A DNA stretch of 42,658 nt from Vicinamibacteria bacterium (GTDB taxonomy: Bacteria; Acidobacteriota; Vicinamibacteria; Vicinamibacterales; UBA2999), in contig JAICQE010000012.1 in assembly GCA_025938035.1 (NCBI GenBank), positions 1 through 42,658 of the forward strand, in the 5' to 3' direction. Of this stretch, positions 33,997 through 42,204 are shown piece after piece; position 1 is the first letter of the stretch; each line of letters opens with the position of its first letter. A program made the position numbers and the translations under genes. Below the pieces are notes generated by a model. That model worked only from the letters and a program-made list of their open reading frames with translations, was not told the DNA's origin and ran no database searches.

Positions 33997-35268
33997 TCAG
34001 CGCGAATCAACGCTCGCGATGGACCAGGCCTCTCCCGTGGCCTCCAGCGTAAACGTCCACTGGCGGCTCTCGGTACGCATTCTTCTGCTTCCCATCCGCG
34101 GCGTATAGCGCGCAGTGCCTCTGCACGACGCTACGGCGCGCGGCGCTGTTACCCTGATTTCACAATCGCCGAGATCGAACTCCTGCTGCTCGAGGCTCTC
34201 GAACGCGCGCGCGAGGTTCCGCTCGTTCACGGCGGGCCACACGGCCTTCGCACGCCTGGCATCGAGCGCGCTGAAGGCGGACGCGTATCGCTCGAGCACA
34301 ACCTCGATGAGGGCGGTCGCCGGCACGACGCGGGTGGTAGATGCAGCCGCCGGCGCTGCCGCCGGGGGCGGTGGCGCCGATGACACTGGCGGCGACGCGG
34401 GAGGAGGGCTCGTCACGGCTGCCGCGACGGGCGCGGCGGCCGCCGGGTTGGGCACTGGAACCGGCGGTGGATCAATCCTCGGACTGGAAACAGTGTCCGT
34501 CGGCCGCACCCCGGTCGTTGCCGTTGCCGCTGCGGGCGCCGATGCCGACGCGGCATCGACAGCGCGCGTGGCCACAGGCGGGGGCGCCGCTGCCTGCACC
34601 ACGGATCGCTCTCGACTGGGTGGAGCAACTGGTCGCGCCGGCTCGCTGGCACGCTGCGGCGGCGGCGGCGGCGGTGTCTGCGCGGTGCGCGTGACAGGCG
34701 ATGGCTTCACTGCCGCGGGAGGCGCCTCCCGAGCCGGTTCGACTGCGCGTTGTACCGGCGGACGCGCGGGCGGAGGCGACTCGATCGCCCGTTGAGCGGG
34801 CGGCGGCGCGGGCGGAGCGGCCGCAACGACGACGTCTGCAGGCCGCGGAGTGTCCGGTGCGACGCGCTCCGTGAGCGAGTTCAGAATGGCGACACTGATG
34901 ATCGCTACCGCGGCAAGCGCGACGAGAGCGAAGAGCGTGCGAGGGGTTCGATTGGCGTGAACGGTTCGAACCGGCGGAGGGGTTCGCTGCGCACGGAGCG
35001 TTCGATACCTGCGAGGGAGGTCAAGAGGTTCAAACGGTTCAAACGGTTCAAGAGGTTCAAGCGGTTCAAGCGGTTCAAGAGGTTCAAGCGGTTCAATAGG
35101 TTCAAGCGGTTCAACGGGTTCCAATATGGGAACCGCTTGAGACGGCGCTGGCTCCGCCGCAAACTCGGCGAGCGCGTCCTGTCCCGACGGCAGATCGACG
35201 AGCGACAGCCGGGGACCTTCCCTATCGAACGGATCGCGCGAATCGTCGCGTAGACGGCTTCCCACCAC
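33997..35268 (-). CDS. Single-pass Pro-rich protein with Glu-Pro-X tract and NTF2/SnoaL-like C-terminus
   Basis: 423 residues from GTG at 35266-35268, which follows the upstream TGA without a gap. Residues 50-82 are eleven E-P-[L/F/I/V] units; 111-130 a transmembrane helix ('LFALVALAAVAIISVAILNS'); 137-325 a long Ala/Pro-rich linker with many 'PPP' runs; about 325-423 a compact domain ('IEVVLERYASAFSALDARRAKAVWPAVNERNLARAF…WTFTLEATGEAWSIASVDSR') that resembles SnoaL/NTF2-like folds. The layout (cytoplasmic rod, membrane helix, periplasmic linker and terminal domain) recalls TonB-like spanning proteins, but no TonB C-terminal motif is seen. It is the last gene of a three-gene envelope operon. 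Confidence 0.78.
   Translation of the reverse strand: MVGSRLRDDSRDPFDREGPRLSLVDLPSGQDALAEFAAEPAPSQAVPILEPVEPLEPIEPLEPLEPLEPLEPLEPFEPFEPLDLPRRYRTLRAQRTPPPVRTVHANRTPRTLFALVALAAVAIISVAILNSLTERVAPDTPRPADVVVAAAPPAPPPAQRAIESPPPARPPVQRAVEPAREAPPAAVKPSPVTRTAQTPPPPPPQRASEPARPVAPPSRERSVVQAAAPPPVATRAVDAASASAPAAATATTGVRPTDTVSSPRIDPPPVPVPNPAAAAPVAAAVTSPPPASPPVSSAPPPPAAAPAAASTTRVVPATALIEVVLERYASAFSALDARRAKAVWPAVNERNLARAFESLEQQEFDLGDCEIRVTAPRAVASCRGTARYTPRMGSRRMRTESRQWTFTLEATGEAWSIASVDSR
35026..35124. repeat. 9-bp minisatellite, 11 units, coding Glu-Pro-X
   Basis: Eleven 9-bp units of consensus [ac]ggttcaag at 35026-35124; on the minus strand each encodes E-P-X. No spacers and fully coding, so this is a polymorphic-type minisatellite, not a CRISPR. 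Confidence 0.9.
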
Positions 35269-36453
35269 TCACCTGCCGAACGAGTATTCCACGCCGAACG
35301 ACGGGATGACACGCGCCGTCAGCCCAGCCGGTGTCATCGGCCGCAGGACGCTGGCGGAGAGGAGCCAGGTCTGCGTCACGTTCCATTTCACGCTGCCGAC
35401 GGCGAGCGCGCGGTAGGTCGCCTCGGGCACGCCCGTGAGCCGGATGGTCTCTACACCCACCAGTGTGGGATGCGATGCAACCGTCTCGACAATGCGTCCG
35501 CCCGATTCGAACCGCCGGCCCAGCAGTTCCCCGATGAAGGTGACGCGGTCGCTCGCGGCAACCGTCACAGCGCCGGCGTAGTCCAGCGCGCGCGAGAGCC
35601 CGCCGAACGAATATCCCAGCTCGCTGTGCAGCGACACGGCGCCGCGCTCGACGGATCCGATCAGCCGCGGCCGTAAGGACACTTCGCCTGCACCGAGCAG
35701 GTTCTCTTCCTCACCCGTCGGGAGGCGCGTTTCCGCGCCGATCGCGATTCCGGTTCCGCCGCGGCGCAACGCGTTGTACTTGGCGCGGATCACCAGATCT
35801 CCCACGCCCGAGGCATCGACGCTCGCCGTCGCCTGCAGGAACGGCGTCCCGCGCAGCGTATCCACGCGCGCACCGCTCATCGTCAACCGCACGATCGGCA
35901 GCGCGGCTGAGACGTCGAGACGATCGGTGACGCCGACGTTCGCCGACAGCGTCAGCGTCCGCGTGCGCAGCTGAATCGACACGGTCTCCACGTCGAACGG
36001 ATCGGCGGCACCAGTCAGCCGGGCCGCGGTGGCAACCAGCGTTCCGTCCGACAGCGATCGGCCGTCGATTCGGTTGAACCGTGTTTCCTGGTAGGTCGCT
36101 CCAAACGCGGGCCACAGGGTTCCGGCCGTGAGTGAGCGCTCGACGAACAGCGGCCCGAAGCTCTCGCTCGATCGCACGACCGTTCCGCCGAGATCGCGGT
36201 CCATGCGATAGATGAAACCGGTGGACGAGGAAATCGTCGGCAGCGTCGCCAGCTCCAACAGCAGGAACCGCGCGATGGTGTCGCGCGTCGCCTCCGCCGC
36301 CGCCTGGTCGAGCGCCGCATCGTCTGTGGGAATCGACCGGTTTGTGAGGAGAAACGACAGGACATCGGTGACGGAGCGCTGCGCGAGCGCCGGTCGCGGC
36401 GCGAGCACGGCCACCCACAGGACGACGATCGCCGCAAGCCGGACGCGCGTCAC
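35269..36453 (-). CDS. Predicted outer-membrane beta-barrel protein
   Basis: 394 residues from GTG at 36451-36453 overlapping the upstream TGA (GTGA). Signal peptide 'LAAIVVLWVAVLAPRPALAQ'. The mature protein is a series of amphipathic strands ('GTLWPAFGATYQETRF', 'SIQLRTRTLTLSANVGVTDRLDVSAALPIV', 'GVGDLVIRAKYNALRRGGTGIAIGAETRLPTG', 'VSLHSELGYSFGGL') and ends in 'PSFGVEYSFGR'. It resembles transporter-type outer-membrane proteins that Acidobacteria annotate as 'putative barrel'. The C-terminal residue is Arg rather than the usual Phe, which is odd for BAM-inserted barrels. Coupled with both neighbours. Confidence 0.75.
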   Translation of the reverse strand: MTRVRLAAIVVLWVAVLAPRPALAQRSVTDVLSFLLTNRSIPTDDAALDQAAAEATRDTIARFLLLELATLPTISSSTGFIYRMDRDLGGTVVRSSESFGPLFVERSLTAGTLWPAFGATYQETRFNRIDGRSLSDGTLVATAARLTGAADPFDVETVSIQLRTRTLTLSANVGVTDRLDVSAALPIVRLTMSGARVDTLRGTPFLQATASVDASGVGDLVIRAKYNALRRGGTGIAIGAETRLPTGEEENLLGAGEVSLRPRLIGSVERGAVSLHSELGYSFGGLSRALDYAGAVTVAASDRVTFIGELLGRRFESGGRIVETVASHPTLVGVETIRLTGVPEATYRALAVGSVKWNVTQTWLLSASVLRPMTPAGLTARVIPSFGVEYSFGR

Positions 36454-38114
36454 GGCAGCACCGCCGCCTGGTTGACGGTGAGCGTCGCGCCGGCAATCGA
36501 AATATTGCCACTCCTGGCGCCGGCGACGTTCGGAAGGACGGTGTAACTGACGGTACCGCTCCCGGTTCCGCTGCTGCCGCTGGTAATCGTGACCCAGCTG
36601 AGACTCTCGATCGCCTGCCATTCGCAGCCGATCTGGGTGGTCACGGAAACCGTGAAGCTCCCTCCTAACGCGCTGACCGGCTGGTTCTGCGGTGAGAGCG
36701 TCGCGGAGCACCGGACCTGCGTGACCGTGAACGTCTGGCCGGCAATGGTCAATGTCCCCGTGCGCGTCGATCCGTTATACGACCCCACATCGAAAGTGAT
36801 CGACCCGCTACCCGTGCCGTTCCTCGCAGACTTGATATCGAGCCAGCCCACGTTCTCGCTCGACGACCATTGGCATCCCGCGCCCGTGGAGATCGCCACC
36901 GTCAGACCCTTGGCGCCATCGTCGCCGACGGTCATAGAGGTGGGATTGATCGAATATGTGCACGTCGCGGCGGCACCGGCCTGATTGACCGTGAAGGTCT
37001 GGCCACCGATTGTCACCGTGCCCGTGCGCGCTCCAGCGGTATTCGCCGCCACGTTCAGCGTGACGGTGCCATTGCCGCTGCCGCTGGCGCCGTTCGTCAC
37101 CGTGATCCAAGTCGCGTTGCTGGTCGCCGGCCGCGAACATCCGCTCGGCGCCGTCACGGTGACACTGAGACCGGTGATCCCGGCCGCCGGCACAGATTGA
37201 CTGGTCGGATCGATGCTGATGGTGCACGTTGGCGAGGCCGCGGCCTGATTGACCGTGAACGTCTGTCCGCTGATGTTCAACGTGCCCGATCGCGGCGTGG
37301 TCGCCGTGTTCGCAGCAACGGTGAATCCGACAGAACCATTGCCGCTGCCGCTCGGCGGCGTCGTCAGGGTGATCCATGAGGCGAGAGCGCTTGCGGTCCA
37401 CGCACAGCCCGCGGCGGCGGTGACCGCGACCGTCCCTGTTCCACCGGCGGCCGGTATCGACGTCGAGGTGGGCTGCAGCGAAATGCTGCATGCGGGTGGC
37501 GGAGACGAGAGGCCCGACGTCTGTTGGATCGTGACAGCCAGCCCGGCAACAGTGATCGTGCCCGTCCGCCCCGTTCCGGGATTAACAGCCACCGTGAAGT
37601 TGACGGTGGCGTTGCCGGAACCGGCCGCCGGCGCGACCGTGATCCAGCTGACCGTGCTGGATGCAGCCCATGGGCAGCCAGCCGGAGCCGCGACGGTCAC
37701 GACACCCGCACCACCGGACGCAGAGAACTGACTGGCGTTGACGCTGATGTCGATCTGACAGGCCGATGCGGCTTGCTGAATCACCGTGCGCTGGCCGTTG
37801 ACGTTGATGGCGCCGCTCCGTGGCGTCCCGGCCGGATTGGGCGTCGCCTGAAAGTGAACCTGTCCGCTTCCCTGCCCTTCCGCCGGAGCCAGTTCCGTGA
37901 TCCACGATGCTTCGGCGGTGGCTGTCCACGCACATTCCGGTTGGGTGGTGACCGTGATCGTCCCCGGGCCCCCGCCGGCGCCAAGCGATCCCTCAGGACC
38001 AGCGAGCGACACGCTGCACTTGGGTGCGGATGGACCGGTGACGGATTCGGTTGAGGTTGAACCGCACGCAGCAACGAAGACGGCGGCACTAAGGATCCAG
38101 AGATACCTGACCAT
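36450..38114 (-). CDS. Lipoprotein with six tandem BACON domains
   Basis: 554 residues from the ATG at 38112-38114. Lipobox 'LSAAVFVAACGSTS' (Cys18), so probably outer-membrane anchored. Then six repeats of about 83-88 residues, each 'C-x-[IV]-S-[IL]-x-P … G-C-x-W-x-A … W-[IV]-T-[IV] … GSGNG-x-V-x-F-x-V … R-[ST]-G-x-[IL]-x-[IV]-x-G-x-x-x-x-[IV]-x-Q'. This is the BACON beta-sandwich known from Bacteroidetes carbohydrate enzymes and some Acidobacteria surface proteins. Cysteines near the start and middle of each unit could pair. No catalytic domain. A surface adhesion or glycan/mucin-binding role is suggested by the domain only. First gene of the operon with the barrel protein and Pro-rich protein. 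Confidence 0.88.
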   Translation of the reverse strand: MVRYLWILSAAVFVAACGSTSTESVTGPSAPKCSVSLAGPEGSLGAGGGPGTITVTTQPECAWTATAEASWITELAPAEGQGSGQVHFQATPNPAGTPRSGAINVNGQRTVIQQAASACQIDISVNASQFSASGGAGVVTVAAPAGCPWAASSTVSWITVAPAAGSGNATVNFTVAVNPGTGRTGTITVAGLAVTIQQTSGLSSPPPACSISLQPTSTSIPAAGGTGTVAVTAAAGCAWTASALASWITLTTPPSGSGNGSVGFTVAANTATTPRSGTLNISGQTFTVNQAAASPTCTISIDPTSQSVPAAGITGLSVTVTAPSGCSRPATSNATWITVTNGASGSGNGTVTLNVAANTAGARTGTVTIGGQTFTVNQAGAAATCTYSINPTSMTVGDDGAKGLTVAISTGAGCQWSSSENVGWLDIKSARNGTGSGSITFDVGSYNGSTRTGTLTIAGQTFTVTQVRCSATLSPQNQPVSALGGSFTVSVTTQIGCEWQAIESLSWVTITSGSSGTGSGTVSYTVLPNVAGARSGNISIAGATLTVNQAAVLP

Positions 38115-38334
38115 GGGGGCGGCCGAATTGGAGCAAGCTCTGCGCCATCCAGCCCGAGCGTGGAATATCAATCGTCTCGCACGTACGCGTCGAAAAACTG
38201 TCGCACCAGTGTCGCGAAGCACGGCAGGCGTGTAATGAAGACTATACGTATGCTTCAATTCATGCCGTCATCTGGTGTTGCTTTGTCTCGCTGCCAGAGG
38301 AATTCGTCGGCAGAGGACGCTGAATCGAATCTGA

Positions 38335-38340
38335 TATATA
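38335..38340 (+). promoter_or_regulatory. -10-like TATATA nine bases before ATG
   Basis: TATATA ends 9 nt before ATG 38350. The 235-bp divergent region 38115-38349 is otherwise AT-richer than the surroundings near 38230-38270 and contains no recognisable ORF. Confidence 0.35.
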
Positions 38341-38349
38341 GACGGCTTC

Positions 38350-39786
38350 ATGGAGGGTTACCGTCGTTCTGGCGCGTGGGGAGCGATTGCGGCGTGCGCG
38401 GCCGCTCTGTTCGCAGGTACTGTCCTCACACACGCCGCCGTTGATCTGGTGCGAACCGACGTTGGCTCCGTGACGGCCGGCCCGGCGGCAGGCGGAGTAA
38501 CCGCGTTCCTCGGTGTCCCGTTCGCCTCCCCGCCTGTCGGGAACCTTCGGTGGCGGCCACCGCAGCCGCTCGTGCCTCGAAACGCGGATTGGAAAGCCGA
38601 TCAATTTGCCGCGAGCTGCATGCAGCACCAGCCGGGCTCCCGCCTCCCGTGGACCGACGAGTTCATGACGCAGGGGCCGGTCGCCGAGGATTGCCTGTAT
38701 CTGAACGTGTGGACGCCGGCGAAAAACGCGAATGCCAGGCTGCCGGTCATGTTCTGGATATACGGCGGGGCGTTCAACGAGGGCTCTGGCGCTATCGCCG
38801 TCTACAACGGCGCCGAGCTCGCAAAGAAAGGCGTGGTCGTCATCACCGCCAACTATCGTGTCGGGCCGCTCGGGTTTCTGGCGCATCCGGAGCTGACGAA
38901 AGAGGCGGGCACGTCCGGGAACTATGGCCTGCTGGACCAGATCGCCGCGCTCCGCTGGGTGCAGAAGAACGTCGCCGGCTTTGGCGGCGACCCGCGTCAG
39001 GTGACGATCTTCGGCCAGTCTGCCGGCGCGCTGTCCGTTGCTGCCTTGATGCGTTCGCCGCTCGCCAAAGGGCTCTTCGCGCGCGCCATTGCCCACAGCG
39101 GACCCGGACTTTTTGGGCGGAACGCATTCGGCGCCGGCTCGACGCTGCGTGACCGCGAAGCGGCAGGCGTCAAGTTCGCGCAGAGCCTCGGCGCCTCGTC
39201 ACTCGCGGCGCTGCGTGCGTTACCGGCGACCGCGTTCTACGGCGCTGCGGCGCCCCCGCTCGCCGGCGGCCTCTTCAACGACGGCACAGTATTGCCAGAG
39301 CAGCCGCCGGCGGAGCAGGTTCCCTTGGTGGTTGGTTTCGTTGCCGACGATCTCGGCGTGAGCGGCACGACACCCGAGCAGAAGGCGGCAGCGCGCGAGC
39401 GTGCGCGCGTTGCGCTGCACGCATGGGCAGCCAGCCAGCTTCCGGCAAGCAAAAAGATCTACACGTATTTCTTCGACCGGGCGATCCCATGGCCCGAGCA
39501 CCCCGAGTTCGGCGCGTTTCACAGCGCCGAGATTCCCTACGTCTTCAACACGCTGAGCCGGCTGAAACGCCCGTGGGAACCCGTCGATCGTCGGCTTGCC
39601 GATACGGTGTCGACCTACGTGACCAACTTCGCGAAGAAGGGCGACCCTAACGGGTCGGGACTCCCGCCGTGGCCCGCCTACGACCCGGCCAGCTACACGA
39701 CGATGCAGCTGGGCGCACGCGTCGGCTCGATGGATCTGGCAGAGCCCTCGCGGCTCACTCAACTCCTGGGCGAGTTGAAAGAGTAG
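38350..39786 (+). CDS. Exported type-B carboxylesterase family protein
   Basis: 478 residues from ATG 38350 with an N-terminal signal peptide ('GAIAACAAALFAGTVLTHA'). Carboxylesterase family: 'FLGVPFASPPVGNLRWRPPQP', 'EDCLYLNVWTP', oxyanion 'WIYGGAFNEGS', nucleophile elbow 'FGQSAGALSV' (Ser224) and His in 'GAFHSAEIPYVF'. It is shorter than the usual 500-560 residues, with the region after 'FNDGTVLPEQPP' reduced and 'VADDLGVSGTTPEQ' where the acidic residue loop ('GxxxDE/G') normally occurs. Substrate unknown; it lies in the esterase-rich stretch. The next gene starts 11 nt downstream. Confidence 0.9.
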   Translation: MEGYRRSGAWGAIAACAAALFAGTVLTHAAVDLVRTDVGSVTAGPAAGGVTAFLGVPFASPPVGNLRWRPPQPLVPRNADWKADQFAASCMQHQPGSRLPWTDEFMTQGPVAEDCLYLNVWTPAKNANARLPVMFWIYGGAFNEGSGAIAVYNGAELAKKGVVVITANYRVGPLGFLAHPELTKEAGTSGNYGLLDQIAALRWVQKNVAGFGGDPRQVTIFGQSAGALSVAALMRSPLAKGLFARAIAHSGPGLFGRNAFGAGSTLRDREAAGVKFAQSLGASSLAALRALPATAFYGAAAPPLAGGLFNDGTVLPEQPPAEQVPLVVGFVADDLGVSGTTPEQKAAARERARVALHAWAASQLPASKKIYTYFFDRAIPWPEHPEFGAFHSAEIPYVFNTLSRLKRPWEPVDRRLADTVSTYVTNFAKKGDPNGSGLPPWPAYDPASYTTMQLGARVGSMDLAEPSRLTQLLGELKE

Positions 39787-39789
39787 AAT
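39784..39789 (+). promoter_or_regulatory. -10-like TAGAAT overlapping the carboxylesterase stop
   Basis: TAGAAT begins at the TAG stop and ends 8 nt before ATG 39798. It could give a leaderless transcript of the next gene in addition to read-through. Confidence 0.3.
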
Positions 39790-39797
39790 TTGCCGTC

Positions 39798-40838
39798 ATG
39801 CGACTGCTGACTGCTGCAATCTTCTCAGCCTCGGTTCTTTGCATTGCCGGCCCGGCGGCAGCACAGGCGGCGGGATCCGCTGATGCGAAAGCCGCCAAGC
39901 GCGTCGATCCGAACTGGAAGGCGCCGCGCACGCCGTGGGGACATCCCGACCTCTCCGGTACCTGGACGACCGACGACATGCGCGGCATACCGATGTCGCG
40001 GCAACCGCAGTACGGCACCCGTCAACACCTCACCGATCAGGAATTCGCTGCGCGCGCAAAGCAGCGTCAGAACGCGCGCGCTATCGACGATGCGCGCACG
40101 GGCACCTTCCGTAACGAGGAAGGGACGCGCGACTTCAGCTACACGTCGATGGTGATCGATCCGCCGGACGGCCGTGTTCCGGCGACGACGCCTGCGGCGC
40201 GGGCACGGCCGCGTCAGGGCGGCTCCTTCGGCGTCGGCCCGTGGGAGAAGATCCAGGACTTCTCGCTCTACGATCGCTGCATCACCCGCGGCGCCATCGG
40301 CTCGTTCATGCCTGCTGTCTATGGCAACGGCGCGCGCATCATGCAGACGACCAACGCCGTCGTCATCACCTACGAGATGATTCACGACACGCGCATCATC
40401 CCTCTAGGGCCCAAGCCCTCGCTCGGCTCGAACATTCAGCTCTGGATGGGCGATGCTCGCGGCCACTGGGAAGGCGACACGCTGGTGGTGGAATCGTCGA
40501 ACTTCACCGACAGGACGGCCGTCGGCGGCGCGGCACACAGCACCCAGCTACGGCTGACCGAGCGCTTCACGCGCGTCGATCCGGAGATGATCGACTACGA
40601 GATCACGGTGAACGATCCGCTGACGTTTACCCGGCCGTGGACGATGAGGCTGACCATCACGCAGCAGCCGGACTACGAGATCTACGAGTACGCCTGCCAC
40701 GAGGGCAATCACTCGATGCGCAACGTGCTGCTCGCGGAGCGCGCCTGGGAGAAGGAAGCGGCCGACGCAAAGGCCAAGGGCCTGCCGCCACCTCCGCGCG
40801 TCTTCGAGCAAGTCAACGGACCGGACCGGGCGCGCTAG
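39798..40838 (+). CDS. Exported conserved protein of the 'WGHPDLSGTWT' family
   Basis: 346 residues from ATG 39798 with a signal peptide ('LLTAAIFSASVLCIAGPAAAQ'). Conserved motifs 'RTPWGHPDLSGTWTTDDMRGIPMSR', 'YDRCITRGAIGSFMP', 'NGARIMQTTNAVVITYEMIHDTRIIPL', 'GHWEGDTLVVESSNFTDRT', 'ERFTRVDPEMIDYEITVNDPLTFTRPWTM', 'YEYACHEGNHSM'. This is a large paralogous family in Acidobacteria and some Proteobacteria, without an assigned function; it lacks recognisable catalytic motifs. Follows the carboxylesterase gene by 11 nt. Confidence 0.88.
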   Translation: MRLLTAAIFSASVLCIAGPAAAQAAGSADAKAAKRVDPNWKAPRTPWGHPDLSGTWTTDDMRGIPMSRQPQYGTRQHLTDQEFAARAKQRQNARAIDDARTGTFRNEEGTRDFSYTSMVIDPPDGRVPATTPAARARPRQGGSFGVGPWEKIQDFSLYDRCITRGAIGSFMPAVYGNGARIMQTTNAVVITYEMIHDTRIIPLGPKPSLGSNIQLWMGDARGHWEGDTLVVESSNFTDRTAVGGAAHSTQLRLTERFTRVDPEMIDYEITVNDPLTFTRPWTMRLTITQQPDYEIYEYACHEGNHSMRNVLLAERAWEKEAADAKAKGLPPPPRVFEQVNGPDRAR

Positions 40839-40900
40839 TCTCTGCGTCGTCGTCCGGCCGCGCGTCACCTTGCTCCTAACTCCTTTCTCCTGACCCCGCG

Positions 40901-41947
40901 TCACCCCATCTGATGTGGGGCGGCCACCGCTCCCTGCGGTGAGCGGGCGCTGTTGATGAGGGCCAGGTACCTGACCGGATCGTTCGCGTGGCGGGAAGCG
41001 TCGAACATGTTCCCGTGCTCGCGCGACGTGCAATATTGAATGTAGAGACACAGCCGGTACGTGCCCGGCTTGACCCGGCTGCCGAAATGCAGACAGCGTG
41101 ACGTGTCCACCAGCGCCGCGCTCCCCTTCGGGCCATCCACGCTGATCGCCTTCTTCAGTCCCCCAACCGCCTCCAGCTCGTCGTCGGAATAGCGGCCGGC
41201 CGCCATCTGCGTGTCCTCGAGCCGGCGCTTCTTGATGGCGTTCACGATCCGCGTCGTCTCGGAGGCGGGGATGAACGTGAACGGGCCTTCGGCGGGGCCG
41301 ACGTCCCGGAGGTTCATGAACAGCTTGGCCTGCCGCGTCCCCTCGGGATCGAGGTGATAAATCTGGCTGGAAATGGCTTCCTCCCCGCCGTGGTTCACCG
41401 AGTAGAGCAAATCGATGCGATTGAGGTGCGGGATCGTCCCGAGGTAGTTCGTGACGAGCCCGAGCAGGGAGTCCGACAGCGCAAAGTCGACCAGTTTCGG
41501 GTTACTGGCCAGATCCTGGTTGGTCAGGATACTGCGCAGGAACGCCCACTTCTTGGAGTGGCTCGATCCGGCGGCGGCCTCGAGTTGCCGCTGCTTCTCT
41601 TCGAACAGGCTCAGCGACAGCGCAATGATCTCATCGGTGTTGGCGACTGAACCGGGCGGCAGCATCGCGTAGCCGTCGCGCCGATCGAGGCGCATGTCGG
41701 CGTGTGTCCGGTTGTACGCCGCGGCCGCGTTCCGGCGCTGGATCGCGTCCCGCGGCGAGGTGACCGCCTCGGTGACCGCCAGCATCGCACGCCCGGCGCT
41801 GCTGTAGCGCGCCCGGTGCAGAAAGTGCCGGCGCGCGCGGGTCAGGTTCTTGCTCGTATGCCGCCACGTGCGGCCGGTGATGTTGCTCACCGCCATGAAC
41901 GCCGACTTCGCGAGCCGGTGCGGGTACAACCGCTTCGAATCAACCAT
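40901..41947 (-). CDS. PhyH-like Fe(II)/2-oxoglutarate oxygenase
   Basis: 348 residues from ATG 41947, -10-like TAGACT at 41956-41961. The C-terminal 200 residues show the double-stranded beta-helix pattern of phytanoyl-CoA dioxygenase-like proteins: 'SQIYHLDPEGTRQAKLFMNLRDVGPAEGPFTFIPAS' (HxD metal pair), 'GSAALVDTSRCLHFGSRVKPGTYRLCLYIQYC' (third His and co-substrate Arg). The N-terminal ~100 residues are Arg-rich and not recognised. Such proteins hydroxylate small molecules or sugars, often inside surface-polysaccharide clusters; the glycosyltransferase-like gene on its upstream side fits that. Confidence 0.78.
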   Translation of the reverse strand: MVDSKRLYPHRLAKSAFMAVSNITGRTWRHTSKNLTRARRHFLHRARYSSAGRAMLAVTEAVTSPRDAIQRRNAAAAYNRTHADMRLDRRDGYAMLPPGSVANTDEIIALSLSLFEEKQRQLEAAAGSSHSKKWAFLRSILTNQDLASNPKLVDFALSDSLLGLVTNYLGTIPHLNRIDLLYSVNHGGEEAISSQIYHLDPEGTRQAKLFMNLRDVGPAEGPFTFIPASETTRIVNAIKKRRLEDTQMAAGRYSDDELEAVGGLKKAISVDGPKGSAALVDTSRCLHFGSRVKPGTYRLCLYIQYCTSREHGNMFDASRHANDPVRYLALINSARSPQGAVAAPHQMG

Positions 41948-41955
41948 CCGGTGCC

Positions 41956-41961
41956 AGTCTA
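41956..41961 (-). promoter_or_regulatory. -10-like TAGACT eight bases before ATG
   Basis: Minus-strand TAGACT with 8 nt to ATG 41947; no Shine-Dalgarno. Part of the same pattern as above. Confidence 0.3.
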
Positions 41962-41998
41962 CCGCGGTAGGTCACGGAGATGGACGGAGGGAACGGTT

Positions 41999-42174
41999 TC
42001 ACAGGAGCAACGGAGGAACGAAGACGAACGGAGTCTTGTCGGTCTTTCACCACGAAGGACACGAAGATCACGAAGGCCACGAAGACACTGCGGCCGTTCG
42101 ATTGGCCGCCGAAGGCGGCCTGCCGCGACGTGAGCGGCCCTCCGTTCGTCTTCGTTCCTCCGTTGCTCCTGTGA
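41999..42174. repeat. Intergenic unit with 35-bp perfect inverted-repeat ends
   Basis: Ends 41999-42033 and 42140-42174 are exact reverse complements (cacaggagcaacggaggaac…). The interior holds several 'cacgaagg' copies (42050-42087) and a ggccgcc/ggcggcc palindrome. No ORF of quality. About 176 bp, between the oxygenase and the glycosyltransferase-like gene. Confidence 0.8.
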
Positions 42175-42204
42175 GGCCGTTACCTCCGCGCGCTCGGCCA
42201 CCAG

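Noticed and set aside
35026..35124. CRISPR-like regular repeat
   Set aside because: Units are only 9 bp, contiguous without spacers and fully inside a coding frame.
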